Source: Pseudomonas sp. PGPPP3 (GTDB lineage Bacteria; Pseudomonadota; Gammaproteobacteria; Pseudomonadales; Pseudomonadaceae). From it: DNA of 8,669 nt. Under the pieces are notes generated by a model. The model made no database searches and was not told the DNA's origin. It was given only the letters and a program-made list of their open reading frames with translations. A program made the position numbers and the translations under genes. This document shows, one piece after another, positions 1 to 4,540 of the stretch (the first letter of the stretch is position 1; each line of letters begins with the position of its first letter). The stretch is from contig NKIE01000096.1 in the NCBI GenBank assembly GCA_002256055.1, positions 1 to 8,669 of the forward strand, written 5' to 3'.

Positions 1-896
1 AGAATGGCACTGACGGCGGCCTGACTGTGGCCATCAACGCGTTGCAGTCGGTTTCCAGTCCTCACCGCTTCCTCGGCATCAACCAGGAAGGCGGCGTGTC
101 CATCGTCACCACCAAAGGTAATGCTTACGGCCATGTGGTGCTGCGTGGCGGCAACGGCAAACCCAACTATGACTCGGTCAGCGTGGCAGTTTGCGAGCAG
201 GCACTGAACAAGGCTGCCATTCGCCCGAACATCATGGTCGACTGCAGCCACGCCAACTCCAACAAGGACCCGGCCCTGCAACCGCTGGTCATGGACAACG
301 TGGCCAACCAGATTGTCGAAGGCAATCAGTCCATCGTCGGCCTGATGGTGGAGAGCCACCTGGGCTGGGGCAGCCAGTCGATCCCCAAAGACCTCTGCGA
401 ACTGCAGTACGGTGTATCCATCACCGATGCCTGCATCGACTGGGACACCACCGAAAAAGCCCTGCGCGGCATGCACCAGAAACTCAAGGATGTATTGCCT
501 ACGCGCTCGCGGGATAAATTATCTCGCGCACAAAAAAGCCGGGCATTGCCCGGCTTTTTTGTGCGCGATCATTTTAGCTTTTTACCGAACTCCGTTGCCG
601 GCGCTCCATGTAGCGCTCGACATAAGAACAAGAAGGAATCACCGAATAACCGGCATCTTCGGCGTAAGCCAACGCCTGCTCGGTCAAGGCCGCTGCAATG
701 CCGCGCCCCCGCAACGCGTTGGGCACGAATGTGCGATAGATATCCAGCGTCTGCTTACCCAGATCCATATACGCCAGGTAAGCGCGATGACCGTCCACCG
801 TTATTTCGAACTGGTGGCCGACAACATCGTGCTGAACCGATACAGCTTCGCTCATTGCAATCCCTCAGCAGCCATCAGAGAAGCACCCTTACCTGA
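1..896 (+). CDS. aroF: Class I DAHP synthase, 3' part; family-like end near 512, frame open to 896
   Basis: This is 3-deoxy-7-phosphoheptulonate synthase, which condenses phosphoenolpyruvate with erythrose-4-phosphate in the first cytosolic step of the shikimate pathway. The gene enters from the left, first full codon at 3. The visible part begins at NGTDGGLTVAINA and continues through LRGGNGKPNYD, VDCSHANSNK, GLMVESHL and SITDACIDW, all matching the C-terminal half of the AroF/AroG/AroH TIM barrel, with metal-ligand and phosphate-binding segments present. Family members end a residue or two after LKDVLPTRSR (about 512). Here the same frame runs on to a TGA at 894-896 through a terminator hairpin and antisense to an acetyltransferase gene. 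A TAA lies one frame away at 515-517, so a one-base indel in the GGG at 511-513 is the simplest explanation. The enzyme family is certain; which aroF/aroG paralogue it is cannot be told, and the end is uncertain (517 or 896). Confidence 0.85.
   Translation, partial: NGTDGGLTVAINALQSVSSPHRFLGINQEGGVSIVTTKGNAYGHVVLRGGNGKPNYDSVSVAVCEQALNKAAIRPNIMVDCSHANSNKDPALQPLVMDNVANQIVEGNQSIVGLMVESHLGWGSQSIPKDLCELQYGVSITDACIDWDTTEKALRGMHQKLKDVLPTRSRDKLSRAQKSRALPGFFVRDHFSFLPNSVAGAPCSARHKNKKESPNNRHLRRKPTPARSRPLQCRAPATRWARMCDRYPASAYPDPYTPGKRDDRPPLFRTGGRQHRAEPIQLRSLQSLSSHQRSTLT
524..568. terminator. Bidirectional intrinsic terminator
   Basis: A perfect 21-bp inverted repeat (524-544 with 548-568) closes on an ATT loop. 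The inner stem is GCCGGGC/GCCCGGC, flanked by A6 (532-537) on one side and T6 (555-560) on the other, so it can terminate both the rightward DAHP synthase transcript and the leftward acetyltransferase operon. The acetyltransferase stop codon is only 5 bases from its right edge. Confidence 0.9.
574..855 (-). CDS. Small GNAT-like N-acetyltransferase (YjdJ/COG2388-type)
   Basis: This 93-residue protein is a minimal single-domain GCN5-related acetyltransferase. The acetyl-CoA pyrophosphate loop is visible as VPNALRGRGIAAALTEQAL (residues 44-62). It is followed by a helix and the segment GYSVIPSCSYVERYMERR (69-86), whose P-x-C-S-Y-V pattern is the hallmark of the short COG2388/GNAT_CDG group rather than of full-length (about 150-residue) GNATs. 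The substrate is unknown and the protein is presumably cytosolic. The ATG at 855 is preceded by a Shine-Dalgarno-like GAGGG about 6 bases upstream. It starts 19 bases after the stop of the upstream minus-strand gene, so the two are probably co-transcribed, ending at the 524-568 hairpin. The family call is firm; the physiological role is not. Confidence 0.85.
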   Translation of the reverse strand: MSEAVSVQHDVVGHQFEITVDGHRAYLAYMDLGKQTLDIYRTFVPNALRGRGIAAALTEQALAYAEDAGYSVIPSCSYVERYMERRQRSSVKS

Positions 897-2146
897 TGAA
901 TTTTATCCAAACGCAGAGACATTTCCGCCGATCCCGACTGGAACTGCACACTTAGGTAGACCTTGCCGTTTTCAACCCGGTGCAGCACGCCTTGATAATA
1001 TGCACCGTCAAAGGTGATGAACTGCAGTCGTTTTCCAGCATAGCTGGGCAATTGCTCGACCGCGACGAACTGTGGACGTTGCTCCCCCGGAGCGGCCGAA
1101 ACCGGCTGATCAGCCACAGCAGGTTCGGCGACGTTCTTCACGGCCAGCGACACGTTCGGATCAACCCAGGCAAATCCCAGCGGCTCAACCACCTCCTGAT
1201 TGACCAACACTACAGGCCTGAGCATGGCCAGAACATCCTTGGCATCAAAGAATTGCAGACCTTCCCAGACCATGCCTTCCGTAGGCGTGAACTCCAGGCG
1301 CAGCGACTGCGGGTCCTGCAAATAACGGCCATAAGCAGCAAGCACCGGAGGCTCAAGAGCAATGCGCTGGCTGCGTAATACTCGATCAAATTGATCTACG
1401 GCCGTTTGCACATATTGCTTACTGTCCTGGCTGAGCTTGCCAGCGCAATACTCCTGCACCTTGCGCTGATACTGGTTGTCGCTCAGCTCCATCGTCACCA
1501 GCGATACACGAGGTGGGTTGCTAATCAGGTCGCCGGGTTTTTCCGACATATTGGCCAGGGTCATTGACACCTGCATGGCTGCCATATCACGCGTATCTGA
1601 ACGCAAGTTGAAGCTGAGCTTTTGTGCGCCAGGCTCAAACCGATAGGAAAATTCGGCATCGGTCTCAAACGTCCGATAGCCCATGTCCAGCAACTCACCG
1701 GTACCAATATTGCGCACCTTGCCGCATGCCACCTCACTCATGGCGGTAAACACACTGCGTTCTGCCGGCTGATTATAGAGTTGAGCCATAAAGGGGCCGT
1801 GCACATCCAGCGCCAAGCCTTGCAGCTTAACGGCCATCTGCTCTGGGAATTTGCCCTCGGCCAGCCGTTCTTTAAAGCGCAGCAGCTCCCCTAAACCATG
1901 GAAGCGCAACTCGGCATGCGCTACACGCAGCTCATCATGTAGTGCAGGGACGCGGATCTCGACTTTCTCCAGCCCGATCCGCCCGTCAAACGACGAGGTA
2001 ATTCCTGAATACTTGATGACCACGTGCGGCGCCATCTGCTCAATAGCGTCATCCATGACAGAGCGCACGGACAGCCACAACGACAGCTTGATCAGCAGTG
2101 CAACTGCCAACAGCCCTAGCACCGCCCATTTAACAATCTTGTTCAT
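875..2146 (-). CDS. Membrane-anchored protein of unknown function
   Basis: I do not recognise this 423-residue protein with a named family. Residues 6-27 form one hydrophobic helix after a short positive N-terminus (MNKIVKW), so it is probably an inner-membrane anchor or uncleaved signal with the rest in the periplasm. Residues 40-120 are alternating beta-strand-like sequence (HVVIKYSGITSSFDGRIGLEKVEIRV), reminiscent of AsmA-like repeats. Two cysteines (C141, C234) could form a disulfide. A Pro/Ala-rich linker (about 338-360) precedes a compact C-terminal segment (365-422, GKRLQFITFDGAYYQGVLHRV onward) with five predicted strands. I chose ATG 2146 over an in-frame GTG at 2218 because AGGGAAG lies 5 bases upstream, the signal-anchor then begins at the N-terminus, and a candidate promoter (2199-2226) lies inside the longer version. 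It is first in an operon with the acetyltransferase gene. Confidence 0.75.
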   Translation of the reverse strand: MNKIVKWAVLGLLAVALLIKLSLWLSVRSVMDDAIEQMAPHVVIKYSGITSSFDGRIGLEKVEIRVPALHDELRVAHAELRFHGLGELLRFKERLAEGKFPEQMAVKLQGLALDVHGPFMAQLYNQPAERSVFTAMSEVACGKVRNIGTGELLDMGYRTFETDAEFSYRFEPGAQKLSFNLRSDTRDMAAMQVSMTLANMSEKPGDLISNPPRVSLVTMELSDNQYQRKVQEYCAGKLSQDSKQYVQTAVDQFDRVLRSQRIALEPPVLAAYGRYLQDPQSLRLEFTPTEGMVWEGLQFFDAKDVLAMLRPVVLVNQEVVEPLGFAWVDPNVSLAVKNVAEPAVADQPVSAAPGEQRPQFVAVEQLPSYAGKRLQFITFDGAYYQGVLHRVENGKVYLSVQFQSGSAEMSLRLDKIHQVRVLL

Positions 2147-2198
2147 ATTCACTTCCCTGATCCGCAGGTAATCGTTTCCTGCAAAAAACTGGCCGCAG

Positions 2199-2226
2199 CT
2201 TATCAGCCCTGCGGACACTCCGTCAC
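2199..2226 (-). promoter_or_regulatory. Candidate sigma-70 promoter for the membrane protein/acetyltransferase operon
   Basis: Read on the minus strand, GTGACG (2226-2221) and GATAAG (2204-2199) are separated by 16 bases, with 4 of 6 matches to each consensus box. The predicted start near 2192 leaves a leader of about 45 bases before ATG 2146. Predicted from sequence only. Confidence 0.35.
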
Positions 2227-2364
2227 GGCTGAGGCCGCACCCATTTTTAGCCCGTACGGCTCATAAAGGGATGCGATCTGTATGTTTTTTATCCAGCGAG
2301 CAACCATCTGGATCAACCCAGTCCATATTCTGTAAAAAAACCAGCACTCCTTGCTTTGCGCCGA

Positions 2365-2392
2365 TTTACTTATTAGAAGTTATGAGTACTAT
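2365..2392 (+). promoter_or_regulatory. Candidate oprI promoter
   Basis: TTTACT (2365-2370) and TACTAT (2387-2392) are spaced by 16 bases, each matching 4 of 6 consensus positions. An A7 tract lies upstream. The predicted start near 2399 would give a leader of about 60 bases beginning with the palindrome at 2404-2425. Other weak pairings are possible in this AT-rich stretch. Confidence 0.4.
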
Positions 2393-2403
2393 GTACACCG
2401 GCT

Positions 2404-2425
2404 AATTCTCCGAGCTCGGGGAATT
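2404..2425 (+). repeat. 22-bp near-perfect palindrome in the oprI leader
   Basis: The halves AATTCTCCGAG and CTCGGGGAATT are reverse complements except at one position, where RNA would form a G-U pair. It lies a few bases after the predicted oprI transcription start and about 22 bases before the ribosome-binding site. It could act as an mRNA-stabilising 5' hairpin or as a protein-binding operator; the sequence alone cannot decide. Confidence 0.7.
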
Positions 2426-2459
2426 GCTTTTATGGAAAGTCCACCTTAAGGGGAAACAC

Positions 2460-2708
2460 ATGAACAACGTATTCAAGCTGTCCGCTATCGCTCTGGCTGC
2501 CGTTCTGGCAACTGGCTGCAGCAACACCAAAGAAATCGAAGCTCGCGTAACTGCAGTTGAAGATTCTTCCGCTCGCGCCCAGGCTCGTGCTGATGAAGCT
2601 TACAGCAAAGCTGACGAAGCTCTGGCTGCTGCTCAGAAAGCTCAGCAAACTGCTGACGAAGCTAACGAGCGCGCTCTGCGTATGCTGGAAAAAGCTTCCA
2701 AGAAGTAA
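2460..2708 (+). CDS. oprI: Murein lipoprotein OprI (Lpp-type)
   Basis: OprI is the abundant outer-membrane lipoprotein of pseudomonads, the counterpart of Braun lipoprotein, which tethers the outer membrane to peptidoglycan. The 82-residue product has a lipoprotein signal ([20 protein letters not shown]), with lipidation expected at C20. An Ala-rich heptad-repeat helix (about 24-78) follows that would form a coiled-coil trimer. It ends in KASKK, whose terminal lysine is the expected attachment point to diaminopimelate. AAGGGG (2448-2453) sits 6 bases before the ATG, which settles the start over an in-frame upstream ATG-like ORF. Ala is encoded by GCT in 18 of 22 cases, unlike the GCC/GCG preference of the neighbouring genes, as expected for one of the most highly expressed proteins. 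It is convergent with the L,D-transpeptidase gene. Confidence 0.97.
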   Translation: MNNVFKLSAIALAAVLATGCSNTKEIEARVTAVEDSSARAQARADEAYSKADEALAAAQKAQQTADEANERALRMLEKASKK

Positions 2709-2724
2709 TAGTCTTTCGAGACTA
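2709..2724 (+). terminator. UUCG-loop hairpin directly after the oprI stop
   Basis: TAGTCT and AGACTA form a 6-bp stem closed by a TTCG tetraloop, starting at the base after the TAA stop. It lacks its own T-tract, so it more likely guards the 3' end or assists the stronger hairpin 4 bases downstream than terminates alone. Confidence 0.55.
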
Positions 2725-2726
2725 AT

Positions 2727-2757
2727 AAGCCGACCCGGTTTCCGGGCCGGCTTTTTT
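2727..2757 (+). terminator. Intrinsic terminator of oprI
   Basis: An 11-bp stem (2728-2738 with 2742-2752, AGCCGACCCGG/CCGGGCCGGCT, one A-C mismatch) on a TTT loop is followed by a run of T to 2757. It is a canonical rho-independent terminator 20 bases after the oprI stop. Confidence 0.92.
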
Positions 2758-2795
2758 ATTGCCCAAAATTCACCGAATGGCGTTTTACAGGCAAT

Positions 2796-2818
2796 AAAAA
2801 GCCGCCCAGAAGGCGGCT
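2796..2818 (-). terminator. Intrinsic terminator of the L,D-transpeptidase gene
   Basis: Read on the minus strand, a 7-bp stem (AGCCGCC/GGCGGCT, 2818-2812 with 2806-2800) is followed by TTTTT (2800-2796). It begins about 20 bases beyond the transpeptidase stop. Together with the oprI terminator it insulates the two convergent genes. Confidence 0.88.
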
Positions 2819-2838
2819 CTAAAGCACAACCTTATCGA

Positions 2839-3798
2839 TCAGTTCAGCGGCAAGGTCGTGCTGGCAACTGAGTTGTCCGGCACAGCAATTTCGATGGGCA
2901 AACCATCTTCAGCGGCCACCACCTCGCGCACTACGTCCCAATCCAGACGCAGTTGATTGACCAAGTCGTCACGCTTAAGCAGTGCATTGATCACTGCAGT
3001 GTGCTTGTCGACCAAGGACGGCTCACCGTGATCATCCAGCGGCGCATGGGCCTCCAAATATACCTTCCCGCCACTCACACCAAACTTGTACGGCTCGTTG
3101 ATAATACGCAGCTTGGTGCCCACAGGCGCCATCTTAGCCAATTCCAGCACATTGTTATTGAGCATGCGGAAGCAACCATGGCTGACACGCATACCAATGC
3201 CGAACTTCTTGTTCGAGCCGTGAATCAGGTAGCCCGGCGTACCCAAGGTGAACTTGAATGGACCCAGCGGGTTGTTCGGCCCAGGCGCGACCACGGTCGG
3301 CAACGGATCACCTTCAGCGGCATGCTCTTCACGAATCGATTTTGGCGGGTACCAAGCCGGATTCGGCGTCTTGCCAGTAATCGCCGTATTAGTAATCGGC
3401 GAACCCCAGCCCTCACGCCCGATACCAAGCGGATAGGTGTAGACCACATTGCGCCCTTTCGGGAAGTAGTACATGCGGTACTCGGCAAGGTTAATCACGA
3501 TGCCTTCACGCGGACCGGCGGGCAAGATGAAGCGCGTCGGCAAGATCACCTCAGAGCCCTCGCCCGGCAACCAGGCATCTACGCCTGGGTTAGCCGCGAC
3601 CATTTCGGTATAACCCAGATCATTGGCCTTGCCGAGATCAGCAAAGGTGTCCTCATACTTGGCCTTGATCACTTGCACCTGGCCAACGATATCCTCACCG
3701 GGCGGCGGCAGAGGCAACTCCAGAGCGACAGCAGAACCGGCCGCAAACGATACGGCAAGCGATAACGAACGAAGAGCGAGAGGGACACGGGACAACAT
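2839..3798 (-). CDS. Periplasmic L,D-transpeptidase (ErfK/YbiS/YcfS/YnhG family)
   Basis: This enzyme family cleaves the L-Lys/mDAP-D-Ala bond of the stem peptide and transfers the acyl group, either to another stem peptide (3-3 cross-link) or to the C-terminal lysine of murein lipoprotein. The 319-residue product has a signal peptide with likely cleavage after AVA (near residue 25), a LysM-like peptidoglycan-binding segment (about 38-92), and a YkuD catalytic domain (about 98-235) with H193 in LIHG and the catalytic S206-H207-G208-C209-F-R motif. An 80-residue C-terminal extension follows, as in ErfK/YbiS/YcfS. Length fits those E. coli proteins (about 306-320). ATG 3798 was chosen because AAGGA lies 7 bases upstream and it begins the signal peptide; the frame is open further upstream only as unlikely sequence. 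The convergent oprI makes lipoprotein anchoring a reasonable inferred role, but cross-linking is equally possible from sequence. Confidence 0.93.
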   Translation of the reverse strand: MLSRVPLALRSLSLAVSFAAGSAVALELPLPPPGEDIVGQVQVIKAKYEDTFADLGKANDLGYTEMVAANPGVDAWLPGEGSEVILPTRFILPAGPREGIVINLAEYRMYYFPKGRNVVYTYPLGIGREGWGSPITNTAITGKTPNPAWYPPKSIREEHAAEGDPLPTVVAPGPNNPLGPFKFTLGTPGYLIHGSNKKFGIGMRVSHGCFRMLNNNVLELAKMAPVGTKLRIINEPYKFGVSGGKVYLEAHAPLDDHGEPSLVDKHTAVINALLKRDDLVNQLRLDWDVVREVVAAEDGLPIEIAVPDNSVASTTLPLN

Positions 3799-3839
3799 CC
3801 GGGAATCCTTGGCGTGGCGAGCAGATAAAATGACCAAGG

Positions 3840-3870
3840 ATTGTACACTGCTTGCCTTGCGCCAGGCCAA
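3840..3870 (-). promoter_or_regulatory. Candidate promoter of the L,D-transpeptidase gene
   Basis: On the minus strand, TACAAT (3845-3840) matches the -10 consensus at 5 of 6 positions. TTGGCC (3870-3865) lies 19 bases upstream, a longer than ideal spacer; GGCCTG gives 17 bases but a poorer box. The predicted start near 3833 leaves a leader of about 35 bases before ATG 3798, inside the gap to the next gene. Confidence 0.4.
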
Positions 3871-3886
3871 TCCCGGGCATCGAAGA

Positions 3887-4162
3887 TCAAACCAGATGTG
3901 TCCGCTCACCACGGCGCTGAGCCTGCAACACGGCCTGACAGGACTTGCACAAGCGCTTGTCGCGCAACATGGGTTTTTCCAGCGCAACCAGCTGTGGTTG
4001 CGCCGGCAGTAAGCCGCCGCACAAGGTTCGATCGGCAAAGCCGCCCAGTTCCAACTGACGAGCCAATAGATGCACGCGAACTTCGCGGCAAGCGAATAGG
4101 TCAAGCTGCTCATCGGGCTCGATCAACTGATAAGCATGCAGGGACCAGGTGACGCGTGGCAT
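3887..4162 (-). CDS. Small cysteine-containing protein of unknown function
   Basis: This 91-residue protein is not one I recognise. It begins MPRVTWSLHAYQLIEPDEQLDL and is rich in Leu, Arg and Gln. It has four cysteines (C25, C48, C72, C75), the last two forming CKSC, so a small metal site or disulfide is possible, but the first two are too isolated to call a zinc ribbon. There is no signal peptide or membrane helix, so it is probably cytosolic. Codon use is typical for the window, with G/C-ending codons favoured, and supports a real gene. ATG 4162 has GGAG 6 bases upstream; an in-frame TTG at 4174 is a worse start. It lies 88 bases upstream of the transpeptidase gene, on the same strand, and could be co-transcribed with it, although a candidate promoter sits between them. 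Confidence 0.65.
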   Translation of the reverse strand: MPRVTWSLHAYQLIEPDEQLDLFACREVRVHLLARQLELGGFADRTLCGGLLPAQPQLVALEKPMLRDKRLCKSCQAVLQAQRRGERTHLV

Positions 4163-4477
4163 GGACGACTCCAAAAGAGGGCCGCCACATTAGCCCAAAG
4201 CGCCCGCCCAGAAAAGCCTCCAGGCAAAGGCTTAGCTACGGCAATAAGGATGCAATCGGGGCTGAGCGGCCGGTTTAAAACCCAAGACTGAGTGCTGCCC
4301 CCCTACATTGCCCTCGGGACATGTACAAAACCAGGGGCGACTCAGTTCGTGACCGACTGCCACCGCCCCTTTGCTATTGGCGAGTTGCAGAAACTGGCCC
4401 GGGACCAGATATTGGCGGACGAACATTTGCACAGATTCACTCTGCGACCCGCTTAATGCTAAATAGATCGTTTATTA

Positions 4478-4489
4478 GCCTAGCTAGGC
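4478..4489. promoter_or_regulatory. 12-bp perfect palindrome upstream of the amidase gene, possible operator
   Basis: GCCTAGCTAGGC is a perfect dyad located 51 bases before the chosen amidase start and just downstream of the weak candidate promoter. That is a common place for a repressor site, but no regulator gene is next to it, so this is only a suggestion. Confidence 0.35.
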
Positions 4490-4501
4490 CAGGTTTTACG
4501 C

Positions 4502-4520
4502 CCTGCACCTGTCATGCAGG
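4502..4520 (+). repeat. Small hairpin in the amidase leader
   Basis: CCTGCA (4502-4507) and TGCAGG (4515-4520) form a 6-bp stem on a 7-base loop that covers the in-frame ATG at 4514. It makes that ATG an unlikely start and leaves the Shine-Dalgarno sequence at 4531-4535 free. Confidence 0.4.
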
Positions 4521-4540
4521 AACGTGAAACAAGGATCCTA

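Larger units (their letters stand above)
513..896 (+). other. Non-homologous readthrough tail of the DAHP synthase frame
   Basis: About 127 codons follow the expected end of DAHP synthase in the same frame. The translation is rich in Arg, Pro, Ser and Gln, shows no domain I recognise, crosses the 524-568 hairpin and then reads antisense to the acetyltransferase gene at 574-855. That is how a frame looks when it is open by chance in GC-rich DNA, so I read it as the result of a lost stop rather than an evolved extension. Confidence 0.6.
2147..2459. other. Divergent intergenic region between the minus-strand operon and oprI
   Basis: This 313-base non-coding stretch separates two divergent transcription units. 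The left part holds a candidate leftward promoter, the right part the candidate oprI promoter and leader palindrome. Between them lie a T6 tract (2285-2290), an A7 tract (2334-2340, about 60 bases upstream of the predicted oprI start, where an UP element could act) and a loose inverted repeat ATCCAG/CTGGAT (2291-2296 with 2308-2313). I see no further gene in it. Confidence 0.6.
4163..4540. other. 378-base stretch without a convincing gene
   Basis: The stretch separates the minus-strand 91-residue gene from the amidase gene. It has short open frames on both strands (4232-4432 minus from a GTG, 4321-4527 plus) but none has a ribosome-binding site, family resemblance or preference for Pseudomonas codons. 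It holds a weak 6-bp hairpin (4214-4233) without a T-tract, a 12-bp perfect palindrome (4478-4489) and a small leader hairpin (4502-4520). A weak sigma-70-like pair, TTCACT (4436-4441) with CTAAAT (4459-4464), could drive the amidase gene. I see no transposase remnant or integration site. Confidence 0.5.

Noticed and set aside
2147..2218. 24-residue N-terminal extension of the membrane protein from GTG 2218
   Set aside because: It would bury the hydrophobic anchor, lacks a ribosome-binding site, and overlaps the candidate promoter.
2291..2313. ATCCAG/CTGGAT inverted repeat as an operator or terminator
   Set aside because: Six-base arms with an 11-base spacer are expected by chance in a stretch of this size, and the T6 tract lies on the wrong side for a terminator.
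3799..4113. 105-residue upstream extension of the L,D-transpeptidase
   Set aside because: It is antisense-like Cys/Trp-rich sequence, overlaps the 91-residue gene in another frame, and places the signal peptide internally.
4214..4233. AAGCCT/AGGCTT hairpin as a terminator
   Set aside because: The stem is only 6 bp on an 8-base loop and no T-tract follows on either strand.
4232..4432. 66-codon minus-strand frame in the gene-free stretch
   Set aside because: It starts from a GTG with no ribosome-binding site, resembles no family I know, and overlaps an equally long frame on the other strand.
4321..4527. 68-codon plus-strand frame upstream of the amidase gene
   Set aside because: There is no ribosome-binding site, composition is unremarkable, and it runs into the amidase leader; nothing supports expression.
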